From Chitinophaga ginsengisegetis (GTDB taxonomy: Bacteria; Bacteroidota; Bacteroidia; Chitinophagales; Chitinophagaceae), in the NCBI RefSeq assembly GCF_900168065.1, contig NZ_FUZZ01000003.1, positions 434,001 to 498,000 of the forward strand: DNA of 64,000 bases. Reading direction: 5' to 3'. Of the stretch, positions 51,082-60,532 are shown piece after piece (within the stretch, counting starts at the first letter, position 1; each line of letters starts with the position of its first letter). The notes beneath the pieces are model-generated. The model was given only the letters and a program-made list of their open reading frames with translations, searched no databases and was not told the origin of the DNA. Made by a program: the position numbers and the translations under genes.

Positions 51082-52569
51082 ATGTTAAAGCAGACACAAC
51101 AGCAGAAATTATTACAGAAACTTTCACCCCAGCAAATTCAGCTCATGAAATTGCTGCAGGTACCTACTGTGAACCTGGAAGAAAGGATCAAAGAGGAACT
51201 GGAAGAAAATCCGGCATTGGAATATGGCGAGGAGGCTGGTGAAGACGAGTTCAAAGAACAGGAAGAGTACGAAGCACCGGCGGAAGAAGATGAATTTGAA
51301 CCCGACGGCAGTGAAAATGAGTACGACAATATCGATATTTCTGAATATGTAAGTGAAGGAGATGATGATGTGGCAGATTACAAGCTGCGTGATGATAACT
51401 ATCCTGATCCGGACGAAAGCAATAAAACCATCCCGATCAGGGTGGAAACATCTTTCCATGAACACTTATTGAGCCAGCTGGGCATGCTCGAGCTGGACGA
51501 CCATCAGAACGCCATTGCTGAACATATCATCGGCAGCATAGACGACGACGGTTACCTGCGCAGGGAAATCAGCTCTATGGTAGACGATCTCTCCTTTTCG
51601 CAGAATATTGACACCACCGAAGAAGAAATCAACTCCCTGATCAAAAAGATCCAGGACTTTGATCCGGCAGGCGTATGCGCCACCGATCTGAAAGAATGCC
51701 TCTTACTCCAGCTGAAACGTAAAGCACAGGACGATCCCGGCGTACACAACGCCTACCTCATCCTCGAAAACTACTTCGACGAATTTACCAAGAAGCACTA
51801 TGAGAAGATCCAGAAGGCATTAGGCCTTTCTGACGAAGGGCTGAAAGAAGCCATTACCCAGATCATCAAACTCACGCCTAAGCCAGGCGGCAATTTTGCT
51901 ACGCTGAATAAAGCGGAGAGCTACGTACTACCCGACTTCTTTATTTTAAACAATGCCGGTAAACTGGAACTTACACTGAATTCCCGTAATGCTCCCGATC
52001 TGCGCATATCCGGCGGTTACCGCGAAATGCTGAAGGAGTACGACCGGGGCGACAAGAAAGATAAACGCCAGAAAGAAGCCGTACTGTTTATCAAACAGAA
52101 AATTGATGCTGCCAAATGGTTTATAGACGCCATCAAGCAGCGGCAACATACGCTGTTATCCACTATGGAATCTATCATGGATTACCAGCGCGAATTTTTC
52201 CTTACGGGAGATGAAACCACCATGAAGCCTATGATCCTGAAAGATATCGCGGATCGTACACAACTGGATATTTCTACCGTAAGCCGCGTGGCCAACAGTA
52301 AATATGTACAAACCGAATTCGGTACCTTCAAACTGAAATTCTTCTTCTCCGAATCCCTGTCTACCGACAGCGGCGAGGAAGTATCCACCCGGGAAGTAAA
52401 AAAGATCCTGTCAGACCTCATTGAAGCAGAAAACAAACGTAAGCCGCTCAGTGATGAAAACCTCACAAAAATGCTGCAGGATAAAGGATATAACATTGCC
52501 CGCCGTACGGTGGCAAAGTACAGGGAGCAGCTGAATATTCCGGTAGCCCGTTTACGTAAAGAATTATAA
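51082..52569 (+). CDS. rpoN: RNA polymerase sigma-54 factor
   Basis: RpoN directs RNA polymerase to -24/-12 promoters activated by enhancer-binding ATPases. The 495-residue protein has the Gln-rich N-terminal activator region (MLKQTQQQKLLQKLSPQQIQ), an acidic linker with EEAGEDEFKEQEEYEAP, the core-binding domain and the DNA-binding part with the RpoN box ARRTVAKYRE near the C-terminus. No enhancer-binding protein gene lies in the window. A small membrane-protein gene follows 10 bp downstream and is probably cotranscribed. Confidence 0.95.
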   Translation: MLKQTQQQKLLQKLSPQQIQLMKLLQVPTVNLEERIKEELEENPALEYGEEAGEDEFKEQEEYEAPAEEDEFEPDGSENEYDNIDISEYVSEGDDDVADYKLRDDNYPDPDESNKTIPIRVETSFHEHLLSQLGMLELDDHQNAIAEHIIGSIDDDGYLRREISSMVDDLSFSQNIDTTEEEINSLIKKIQDFDPAGVCATDLKECLLLQLKRKAQDDPGVHNAYLILENYFDEFTKKHYEKIQKALGLSDEGLKEAITQIIKLTPKPGGNFATLNKAESYVLPDFFILNNAGKLELTLNSRNAPDLRISGGYREMLKEYDRGDKKDKRQKEAVLFIKQKIDAAKWFIDAIKQRQHTLLSTMESIMDYQREFFLTGDETTMKPMILKDIADRTQLDISTVSRVANSKYVQTEFGTFKLKFFFSESLSTDSGEEVSTREVKKILSDLIEAENKRKPLSDENLTKMLQDKGYNIARRTVAKYREQLNIPVARLRKEL

Positions 52570-52579
52570 GAACCACACC

Positions 52580-53275
52580 ATGCAAGAACAAGCTGTTTTA
52601 GACCGGAACGGAAATATACGTTTGGAGCCGGAGTTTCCAAAGGCAATGAAATCCCTGGCACTGATCATTTCCTATCTCTCACATCCGCTGTTCATTCCCC
52701 TGCTGGTAACATTCCTGGTGCTGGAATCTATTCCGGAATACATGGTAGCCTTTAAGCCGCTGAGCAAAAGGTTTGCCTTCGACATGCTGTATTTCAGGGT
52801 AGCTATTATCAGTATCGGGTTTCCGGTGCTCACGCTTTTACTGGCCAAGGCGCTGAAATTTGTTTCTTCCGTTCATATGAAAACCCAGCGCGACAGGATC
52901 ATTCCTTATGTGGCCATGATCACCTATTACTTCTGGGCGTTTTATACTTTTCAGCAGGAAGGCAGGGCGCCAAAATTCTACACGGCGTTTTTCCTGGGCG
53001 TGTTCCTGAGTGTTTCCATCGCTTTTGTTAGCAATAATTTTATAAAAACCAGTATGCATACCGTAGGCTGGGGCGGCGTGATAGGTCTTTTACTGTCGCT
53101 GATGTGGGGAATGCATATGAACGTCTCCATACCACTGGTTATTACTTTCTTTGTAGCCGGTATTGTGGCTACGTCCCGCCTGGTACTGGAAGCGCATGAA
53201 CCGCGTGAAATCTATATTGGTTTCCTGATTGGGATCGTTTCGCAGCTGGCCGCTTGCTGGATACTTGTAAAATAG
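52580..53275 (+). CDS. PAP2-like integral membrane protein (degenerate phosphatase motifs)
   Basis: The 231-residue protein has six or so membrane segments from residue 23 on. Its motifs echo the PAP2 phosphatase set: KTQRDRIIPY (motif 1-like), KTSMHTVGW in place of PSGH, and SRLVLEAHEPRE, which fits the motif-3 pattern SRxxxxxHxxxD with Glu for Asp. If active it would dephosphorylate a lipid phosphate; the changed motif 2 makes that uncertain. Starting at MKSLALIISYL (52646) is also possible. It follows rpoN by 10 bp. Confidence 0.7.
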   Translation: MQEQAVLDRNGNIRLEPEFPKAMKSLALIISYLSHPLFIPLLVTFLVLESIPEYMVAFKPLSKRFAFDMLYFRVAIISIGFPVLTLLLAKALKFVSSVHMKTQRDRIIPYVAMITYYFWAFYTFQQEGRAPKFYTAFFLGVFLSVSIAFVSNNFIKTSMHTVGWGGVIGLLLSLMWGMHMNVSIPLVITFFVAGIVATSRLVLEAHEPREIYIGFLIGIVSQLAACWILVK

Positions 53276-53848
53276 GCATTTCACCATTCTATCCCTGCTC
53301 CCCTGCCGGTAAATGCTGAAATAAGTCAGCCACCAGCCAGGGATCAGGGAGAACAACATATTAGAATGGCGATAAAAAAAATTTTGGGGTTTAACCTTGA
53401 CCGCTTCACCGTTTCTTCCTCACATGGATGCAAGGCCGCAAGGCAGGCTAACAAACAATTTTAACAAACAGTAGGGGATTAACTTCAACAACTAAACTTG
53501 ACAGTACAAAAGTGAAACTTTCTGCGCTGATACTCAAGCGTATAACTACGCTTTTTAAAAATGCAGTAGAATTCTCACTTCCTGCGGATAATTATTTTTT
53601 TGAGGTTTTGTTGTTACGCATATTCAATGCGTAATGGGTTCGCATCTTTGTTATGCCATTGCGGGTTAACCCTTTTAAGATCTTAAGAATAAATTTTTTT
53701 TGACAGGAAGTTCTTGAACAGCACGGAAAAAGATTACTATTTTATTTAGCAATTAAAAGAAAATGCTAAAATATTTAGGAAAATAAAAATTTAGATCATA
53801 ACTTAGCAATCCAATTAATTTGCTTTCTAATTGTGATCAGCTATCTAT
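53276..53848. other. AT-rich intergenic region (about 570 bp) before recA
   Basis: No coding region is supported. The stretch holds a long imperfect hairpin at 53284-53369, a perfect 8-bp hairpin TTACGCAT-ATTCA-ATGCGTAA at 53614-53634, and a GGGTTAACCC palindrome near 53665. Part of this may be untranslated leader of recA or an undetected small RNA. Confidence 0.55.
53284..53369. repeat. Long imperfect inverted repeat after the PAP2-like gene
   Basis: CCATTCTA (53284-53291) pairs with TAGAATGG (53362-53369); inside, TCCCTG and TCCCCTG face two CAGGGA copies, and GCTGA faces TCAGC. The whole can fold into one long structured arm. No T-run follows. Confidence 0.6.
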
Positions 53849-53856
53849 TAAATTTG
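53849..53856 (+). promoter_or_regulatory. -7 box TAAATTTG of recA
   Basis: Perfect TAnnTTTG match 16 bp before the recA ATG. I see no LexA-type box (the Bacteroidota SOS operator is not firmly defined). Confidence 0.6.
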
Positions 53857-53872
53857 TAAAAACATTACTTAT

Positions 53873-54883
53873 ATGTCTACAGCCAATGCAGAAAAACTGA
53901 AGGCCCTGCGCCTCACAATGGACAAGATTGAGAAAGATTTCGGTAAGGGATCTGTGATGATGATGGGGGAAAAAGCAGAAGCGCCGATGGAGATTATTTC
54001 CACGGGTTCCCTGGGCCTTGATATCGCACTTGGAATTGGCGGTTTACCAAAGGGAAGGATCATTGAAATATATGGACCAGAGTCTTCCGGTAAAACAACC
54101 ATCGCCATCCATACAATCGCTGAAGCACAGAAAAAAGGCGGTATTTGCGCCATTATAGATGCGGAGCATGCTTTTGACAGCAGCTACGCAAGAAGACTGG
54201 GAGTTGACGTGGATTCCCTGTTGATTTCACAGCCGGATCATGGTGAGCAGGCACTGGAAATAGCAGATCGCCTGATCCTTTCCGGAGCAGTAGATGTAGT
54301 CGTAATTGACTCTGTTGCCGCCCTGGTACCAAAAAGTGAACTGGAAGGTGAAATGGGTGAAAGTAAAATGGGATTACAGGCCCGTTTGATGTCACAGGCA
54401 CTGCGTAAATTAACGGCCACCATCTCCAAAACAAACTGCTGCTGCATCTTTATTAACCAGCTGCGTGAAAAGATAGGTGTTATGTTTGGTAACCCTGAAA
54501 CTACCACCGGTGGTAATGCGTTGAAATTCTACGCATCTGTAAGGCTGGATATCCGCCGCATGAGCCAGATTAAAGATGGCGACGAAGCAATCGGTAACCG
54601 TGTGAAAGTGAAAGTAGTAAAGAATAAAGTAGCACCGCCATTCCGCCAGGCAGAATTCGATATCGTTTACGGTCAGGGTATCTCCAAAACGGGAGAAATC
54701 ATAGACATGGGTGTTGAATATGGCGTTGTTCAGAAAAGTGGTAGCTGGTTCAGCTATGACACCAATAAATTAGGCCAGGGCCGTGATGCAGTGAAACAAC
54801 TGCTGAATGATAACCCTGAACTGGCAGCAGAAATCGAAGCAAAGATTAAAGTGAAGATTCAGGAAAAACAGGATGCCGCTTAA
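53873..54883 (+). CDS. recA: Recombinase A
   Basis: RecA catalyses strand exchange in homologous recombination and triggers SOS responses. The 336-residue protein has the polymerisation N-terminus, Walker A GPESSGKTT (68-76), the catalytic DAEHAFD block, Walker B VVVIDSVAALVPK, the mobile loops MGLQARLMSQALRKL and FGNPETTTGGNALKFYASVR, and a short acidic/basic C-terminus. It is monocistronic with its own promoter and terminator. Confidence 0.98.
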   Translation: MSTANAEKLKALRLTMDKIEKDFGKGSVMMMGEKAEAPMEIISTGSLGLDIALGIGGLPKGRIIEIYGPESSGKTTIAIHTIAEAQKKGGICAIIDAEHAFDSSYARRLGVDVDSLLISQPDHGEQALEIADRLILSGAVDVVVIDSVAALVPKSELEGEMGESKMGLQARLMSQALRKLTATISKTNCCCIFINQLREKIGVMFGNPETTTGGNALKFYASVRLDIRRMSQIKDGDEAIGNRVKVKVVKNKVAPPFRQAEFDIVYGQGISKTGEIIDMGVEYGVVQKSGSWFSYDTNKLGQGRDAVKQLLNDNPELAAEIEAKIKVKIQEKQDAA

Positions 54884-54985
54884 TATTGGCTGCTATTGAT
54901 TTGAATAAGCATTGAATTGAAACTTAGTATTTAAACATACATAGAAGTTAGTTTTAGTTTTAGTAAGCATTGGGTTAGTATGCAC

Positions 54986-55017
54986 ATCCCTGCCTTATCC
55001 TGGGCGGGGATTTTTTT
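54986..55017 (+). terminator. Terminator of recA
   Basis: ATCCCTGCC pairs imperfectly with GGGCGGGGAT and is followed by TTTTTTT. Confidence 0.85.
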
Positions 55018-55053
55018 GCCCGGGAGTGAAGTCCCCCCTCTACTTCCTCCAAA

Positions 55054-55090
55054 AAACAAAGCCGCCCCGTAAAACGGAGCGGCTTTGTTT
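55054..55090. terminator. Terminator of typA (possibly bidirectional)
   Basis: AAACAAAGCCGC pairs with GCGGCTTTGTTT (12 bp, an extra CCGT/ACGG inside). It lies 28 bp beyond the typA stop codon; A/T runs on both sides allow use in both directions. Confidence 0.88.
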
Positions 55091-55118
55091 TTCACTATTA
55101 TCTTACAAACAAAGGCAA

Positions 55119-56927
55119 TTAAGCTTCTGCTTTCATGCTCTTAGCTGATCTCTTACGTTCTTCCTCATCCAGTATAACCTTACGCATACGGATAAAGTTA
55201 GGAGTAACTTCAATACACTCGTCATGCTGGATGTACTCCATACATTCTTCCAGTGTCATCAGTATTTTAGGTGCAATGTTAGCAGCACCATCGGTTCCGC
55301 TCGCACGCATGTTGGTCAGTTTCTTACCTTCATTCGGATTCACCACCAGGTCGCCCGGTTTGTTGGTTTCACCAATGATCATACCCTTGTATACTTCTTC
55401 TCCCGGATCAACAAAGAAAGATCCTCTATCCTGCAGCTTATCCAGAGAGTAACCGGTAGTAGTACCAGCTTCCTTGGCAATCAGCACACCGTTATTACGG
55501 CCTGGGATAGCACCTTTCCATGGTTTGTAATCATTGAAACGGTGCGCCATTACTGCTTCACCTGCAGTAGCAGTAAGCATCTGTGTACGCAAACCAATCA
55601 AACCACGGGAAGGAATTTCAAACTCCAGATGTTGCATTTCACCCTTGGTTTCCATGATCAGCATCTCACCTTTACGACGGGTTACCAGGTCAATTACCTT
55701 GCTGGCAAAATCCTGCGGAACGTCTACCACCAGGGTTTCGTACGGTTCGCATTTTTTACCATCCACATGCTTCACAATTACCTGAGGCTGACCAACAGTC
55801 AACTCATAACCTTCACGACGCATGGTTTCAATTAATACCCCTAAGTGCAGGATACCACGACCATACACCATGAAGCTATCAGCACTGTCAGAATCCATTA
55901 CACGCAGTGCCAGGTTCTTTTCAGTTTCCTTCATCAAACGGTCACGCAGGTGACGGGAAGTAACAAACTTACCATCTTTACCAAAGAACGGAGAGTTGTT
56001 AATACCAAACAACATGTTCATGGTAGGCTCATCCACACTGATGATTGGCAATGCTTCCGGCTCTTCTGCATCAGCGATAGTATCACCAATGTTGAAACCT
56101 TCAATACCAACTACCGCGCAAATATCGCCGGCAAATACTTTAGTCACTTTTCTCTTACCTAACGCTTCAAAGATATACAGCTCACGCACTTTCTGCTTCT
56201 TGCTGGTACCATCTGTCTGCATCAAAGTAACCCACTGTCCTTCTTCAATAGAAGCACGGGCCACTTTTCCTACAGCAATACGACCCAGGAAAGAAGAGTA
56301 ATCCAGTGAAGTGATCTGCATCTGCAGGTTACCTTCCGGAGTTTTTGGCTGCGGAACATATTCCAGGATGCCATCCATCAACGGAGAAATATCTTCACTC
56401 TGCTCTAATGTACTGTTGAACCAGCCATTTTTACCAGAGCCATAAAATGTCGGGAAGTTCAGTTGTTCCTCTGTAGCATCCAGATTAAAGAACAATTCAA
56501 AAACTGCATCGTGTACTTCATCAGGACGACAGTTAGCTTTATCTACCTTGTTGATAACAACAATAGGTTTCAGATTCAGCTGCAAAGCCTTCTGCAACAC
56601 AAAACGGGTTTGTGGCATAGGACCTTCAAAAGCATCTACCAGCAGGATAACACCATCAGCCATTTTCAATACCCTTTCTACCTCACCACCAAAGTCGGCG
56701 TGGCCCGGAGTATCAATCACATTGATTTTGGTTCCCTTGTACTCAACAGATGCGTTCTTGCTGAATATGGTGATACCACGCTCTCTTTCAAGATCGTTAC
56801 TATCCATGATCAGTTCGCCTGATTCCTGGTTAGCCCGGAATACATTAGCCTGATGAAGGATTTTGTCAACCAAAGTAGTTTTACCGTGGTCTACGTGTGC
56901 AATAATTGCGATATTACGAATGTTCAT
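55119..56927 (-). CDS. typA: Translational GTPase TypA/BipA
   Basis: TypA/BipA is an elongation-factor-like GTPase that assists 50S ribosome assembly and stress responses. The 602-residue protein has the G1 motif AHVDHGKT (10-17), the switch region RERGITIFSKNA, G3 DTPGHADFGGEVER, G4 NKVDK, EF-Tu-like domain II and the BipA-specific C-terminal domain (ESMEYIQHDECIEVTPNFIRMRK-type block). It has its own promoter and terminator. Confidence 0.97.
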   Translation of the reverse strand: MNIRNIAIIAHVDHGKTTLVDKILHQANVFRANQESGELIMDSNDLERERGITIFSKNASVEYKGTKINVIDTPGHADFGGEVERVLKMADGVILLVDAFEGPMPQTRFVLQKALQLNLKPIVVINKVDKANCRPDEVHDAVFELFFNLDATEEQLNFPTFYGSGKNGWFNSTLEQSEDISPLMDGILEYVPQPKTPEGNLQMQITSLDYSSFLGRIAVGKVARASIEEGQWVTLMQTDGTSKKQKVRELYIFEALGKRKVTKVFAGDICAVVGIEGFNIGDTIADAEEPEALPIISVDEPTMNMLFGINNSPFFGKDGKFVTSRHLRDRLMKETEKNLALRVMDSDSADSFMVYGRGILHLGVLIETMRREGYELTVGQPQVIVKHVDGKKCEPYETLVVDVPQDFASKVIDLVTRRKGEMLIMETKGEMQHLEFEIPSRGLIGLRTQMLTATAGEAVMAHRFNDYKPWKGAIPGRNNGVLIAKEAGTTTGYSLDKLQDRGSFFVDPGEEVYKGMIIGETNKPGDLVVNPNEGKKLTNMRASGTDGAANIAPKILMTLEECMEYIQHDECIEVTPNFIRMRKVILDEEERKRSAKSMKAEA

Positions 56928-56991
56928 ATACTTAAATCTTTAGCTATCAGCCATTAACTAAATTTACGCTAATAGCTACAAAAAGAAGGCG

Positions 56992-56999
56992 CAAAGGTA
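56992..56999 (-). promoter_or_regulatory. -7 box TACCTTTG of typA
   Basis: Perfect TAnnTTTG match on the minus strand, about 65 bp before the typA ATG. Confidence 0.6.
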
Positions 57000-57191
57000 C
57001 GAAAACATAGCGAGAATGAGGGTGTCACGTTTTAAATAAATGTAATCATTTGGTCAGCCCGGAAATCGCTCTTGCAATAGGTTGGTTATCATTGATTTAC
57101 AATTAATTATATCCAAATATTGCAAACAAATAGTTTTATGGCGTCAATTTTGTCCCACCCCATTGCGTTTTAACTGCTTAATACCGCCTTC

Positions 57192-58190
57192 ATGAAAAAG
57201 AAATTATATATCCTCGCCATCGTCTGCCTCTCCCTCATCTCCTCCCGGATATATGCACAAATACCAGCCCAGGATATCACCCTCTCCGGATATAAATACC
57301 CGTTCCCGGTGCATTTCCTGAAATTACAAATACAGGGACAGGCCCTTCAAATGGCCTACATGGATGTTCAACCCTCCCGCCCCAATGGCAAAACAGTTGT
57401 ACTCCTCCACGGCAAAAATTTCTGCGGCGCCTATTGGGACAGCACCGCAGCAGACCTCAGCAATAACGGATACCGCGTTGTCATCCCGGATCAGATTGGC
57501 TTTGGTAAATCCTCAAAACCCGAACACCTGCAATACAGCTTTCAGCTACTGGCGCAAAACACCAAAACATTGCTCGACTCCCTGCACATCACCAAAACAG
57601 CAGTGCTCGGCCATTCAATGGGCGGTATGCTGGCCACCAGGTTCGCCCTGATGTACCCGGAAGTAACCGAGAAACTAATCCTGGAAAACCCCATCGGGCT
57701 GGAAGACTGGAAAGTGAAAGTACCTTACCAGTCAGTAGATAAATGGTACAAAGCAGAATTGCAACAGAACTATGAGAAGATCAAACAATATATGATGGAC
57801 AGCTACTACGCCGGCAAGTGGTCGCCCACCTACGATAAATGGGCACAGCTGCAGGCCAGCTGGACCAGCAGCCCCGACTACTCGCTGGTGGCCTGGAACT
57901 CCGCCCTCACCTACGATATGATTTTTACCCAACCGGTGCTATATGAGTTTCAAAATGTTACTGCCCCCACCCTCCTCATTATAGGACAACGCGACCGCAC
58001 CGCTTTAGGCAAAGCCAATGTCCCGGAAGAAGTGCGCAAAACAATGGGGAATTACCCTGAACTGGGAAACAATGCTGCGAAAAAAATTCCACACGCCACA
58101 CTCGTTCCCATTGAAGGTGTAGGACATCTTCCCCACATTGAAGCCTATACGAAGTTCATTGCTCCCCTGCTGAAGTTTTTGCAGGAATAA
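57192..58190 (+). CDS. Exported alpha/beta hydrolase
   Basis: The 332-residue protein has a signal peptide (about 1-22, SRIYAQ) and an alpha/beta-hydrolase fold with the oxyanion segment VVLLHGKNFCG, VVIPDQIGFGKSSKP, the nucleophile elbow GHSMGGML (Ser in GHSMGG), LLIIGQRDRTA (acid) and VEGVGHLPH (His). These are typical of epoxide-hydrolase/haloalkane-dehalogenase-like or esterase members; the substrate is unknown. It is divergent from typA and convergent with the patatin gene. Confidence 0.9.
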   Translation: MKKKLYILAIVCLSLISSRIYAQIPAQDITLSGYKYPFPVHFLKLQIQGQALQMAYMDVQPSRPNGKTVVLLHGKNFCGAYWDSTAADLSNNGYRVVIPDQIGFGKSSKPEHLQYSFQLLAQNTKTLLDSLHITKTAVLGHSMGGMLATRFALMYPEVTEKLILENPIGLEDWKVKVPYQSVDKWYKAELQQNYEKIKQYMMDSYYAGKWSPTYDKWAQLQASWTSSPDYSLVAWNSALTYDMIFTQPVLYEFQNVTAPTLLIIGQRDRTALGKANVPEEVRKTMGNYPELGNNAAKKIPHATLVPIEGVGHLPHIEAYTKFIAPLLKFLQE

Positions 58191-58226
58191 CAGGAAATTT
58201 ATTTTAATTAAACACCGTGAATAATG

Positions 58227-60458
58227 CTATTCTTCCAGCAGCTTCACCACATACTCCAATGCACTCTGATTGGCAGGATTATCCAGTGCATGCGCAATAT
58301 CCAGTTTCTCCCGGGAGGTAAGATGCCACGACAAAGCCGCCGCCTTGTCCTGCTTTTGCGGCACATACTGGAAAATCACCCGGTGAAACTTCTCCGGGAA
58401 ATATCCTTCCATGTAGTTCAGTAAATCATCTTGGTCAAAATCCTGCATGGCGCTCCAGTGCTGTTGCATGGTAAACAACGGCTCAAACAACAGGTCGCTC
58501 AGATCCTTTGTTTTCTTGATAGGGGAAATATCATTTTTGCGGGTGTCGCGGATCTGGATATATATCACCCCGCTGGTATTTTCATTGATCCATTTATTAA
58601 ATGTATACAAATAACGCAACGTGGTTTGCTGGCCAAAATTATCGCGGATACCGGCATCCATCACATCCACAATAGGATTACTGGGCAGAAACGCATTCGG
58701 CAGCACATAAGGAAAAGTTGCACACATACGGATTGCGCTGGTTACACGCAGATCCATCGCATCCTGCGCCGCAAAGTATTGCCCGAAATCCACGCCGTCG
58801 ATATCCCTTACCTGCCGTGTGGGATACTGATACTGCGGGCTGCACAAATAACTGATCGGCTGCGGGGAAATCATTAACCGGCGCCCGTCTGCATTGATGG
58901 TAGCATTCCATATCAGCATAGGAATTTCTGCATTGGCTTCCGGCGCATGGTAATCTTTCAGCGTTTTATCCAAAGCACTGTCTGTATGCTCATTCAGCTG
59001 CATTTCAAACGCATAGCCCCTGTCTTTTGCGTAACGATTTTTCCCGATGCTGAAACTTCTCCAGGGCGTAATAAAATCATTCACTGCCATAGCCGAAAAT
59101 ACAGAATTGAGTAAATCCTGCGACACCTTCTCGGCATAGATATTATCAGACAGGCGGATAGGCTTGCCCTGCTGCTGTTCATAATATAGCTCCCGGAAAT
59201 AACTGGCGCCCAGCATACCACCGGAAGCGCCGGTCATGAGCACGGTATGCTTCATCAACCGGCCTTGCAGCATGCTGTCCAGCCGTTGTAATACATTTAC
59301 GCTCCAGGTGGCCGAACGGCTGCCGCCGCCGCTGAAGTTCATCACAATGAGCGGGGGCTTTTTCCCCGCCGGAAATTTCTTTCTCCAGTTCTCTAATATC
59401 AGTAAGGTTTGTTTCTTATCCGCTTCATATTTCTCCCGGGTAAAAAATTGTTGCAAAGCCGCCACACTATATTCGGGACGCGCTTTTTTGTCCCGGTAAT
59501 TCAGGCCGTAAGCCTTATTGCGGTTATCTACCCAGTTATGTTCCACCATCCAGTTCAAACCAAACAACATCACCAGCAATATGGGAATAGACCAGGTTTG
59601 TAGCATATAGGAAAAGGCACCGGCCACTCCAATGAGAAATGCGAAAAAAATCAACACACTGGCACCGGCCGGAATTCTGAACATATCGTAATCCATCATG
59701 TAAGCCAGTATCACCAGGAAAACCAGCGAGCAGCCCACGGTGATCATGGCCGCAAAGTGATGTTGTTTAAGGATGCTGTCGAGGTAGTGCTTATTGTAGT
59801 GATCTACATTCCTCGCCCTTCTGATGCGCCAGGGCGTGGAGAAATAATTATGAACGGGCAGTGCATTTTCGTCGGGGTCCTGGTTGGGTTTCAGGATCAT
59901 CCGCAGGAAATTACGCGGATTACCGAAACGCTTTTCCAGGCGGCGGCCGATATTTTTATCTGCATTAAAAAAATAAAAAAAACAGAAGAAGAAGATAAAC
60001 AATACCCCACAGATAAACCCTTCGCCCAGCAGCATAATATCCGGAACGGTGTTGAGCTGTTCGTAACGCTGGTATTCCCATCCGCGGTAAAGCATGCTGA
60101 AAATGAATATCAGCGGGATGATAGCATTATTAAGACAATACCTGAAAAATGGCTGGGAAGTGGTGGCCAGGAACTTAAACCGTCCGGTATGCAAAATGAA
60201 GGTGGTAATTTGCCAGCTCATGATAAACATGCCGGTGGCCAGTCCCAGGATAGTAGTACTGTAGAAATTTACTTTGCCCAGGTATTCCGGCGCCAGGTAA
60301 AGTGCATCTCCGCCAAACACCTTGGCAAAACCGCCGTTGATGGTGCTGAACAGGATCACCCAAAAAATAAGTAATACCTGGTACTTCCTGAAATGCAGGA
60401 GCAGCAACTGTATAGGGAAAGAATAGTAAGTTTTTATCAGTAATAACTTCACCTTCAT
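58227..60458 (-). CDS. Membrane-anchored patatin-like phospholipase
   Basis: The 743-residue protein has a membrane region of about seven or eight segments up to residue 310, then a patatin domain. The domain has the oxyanion-binding NFSGGGSRSATW (about 374-385), the nucleophile Ser412 in TGASGGMLG (patatin GXSXG) and the catalytic Asp in VMDAGIRDNFG (about 610). Patatins hydrolyse phospholipids or other acyl esters through a Ser-Asp dyad. The fused membrane part suggests action on membrane lipids of the same cell. The role is unproven. Confidence 0.86.
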   Translation of the reverse strand: MKVKLLLIKTYYSFPIQLLLLHFRKYQVLLIFWVILFSTINGGFAKVFGGDALYLAPEYLGKVNFYSTTILGLATGMFIMSWQITTFILHTGRFKFLATTSQPFFRYCLNNAIIPLIFIFSMLYRGWEYQRYEQLNTVPDIMLLGEGFICGVLFIFFFCFFYFFNADKNIGRRLEKRFGNPRNFLRMILKPNQDPDENALPVHNYFSTPWRIRRARNVDHYNKHYLDSILKQHHFAAMITVGCSLVFLVILAYMMDYDMFRIPAGASVLIFFAFLIGVAGAFSYMLQTWSIPILLVMLFGLNWMVEHNWVDNRNKAYGLNYRDKKARPEYSVAALQQFFTREKYEADKKQTLLILENWRKKFPAGKKPPLIVMNFSGGGSRSATWSVNVLQRLDSMLQGRLMKHTVLMTGASGGMLGASYFRELYYEQQQGKPIRLSDNIYAEKVSQDLLNSVFSAMAVNDFITPWRSFSIGKNRYAKDRGYAFEMQLNEHTDSALDKTLKDYHAPEANAEIPMLIWNATINADGRRLMISPQPISYLCSPQYQYPTRQVRDIDGVDFGQYFAAQDAMDLRVTSAIRMCATFPYVLPNAFLPSNPIVDVMDAGIRDNFGQQTTLRYLYTFNKWINENTSGVIYIQIRDTRKNDISPIKKTKDLSDLLFEPLFTMQQHWSAMQDFDQDDLLNYMEGYFPEKFHRVIFQYVPQKQDKAAALSWHLTSREKLDIAHALDNPANQSALEYVVKLLEE

Positions 60459-60532
60459 CAGACGATTATTACGAATAAACCTACGGAAAATTTACGGATT
60501 TATGGCTGCGGGAATTTGGTCCGGGCGGAAAA

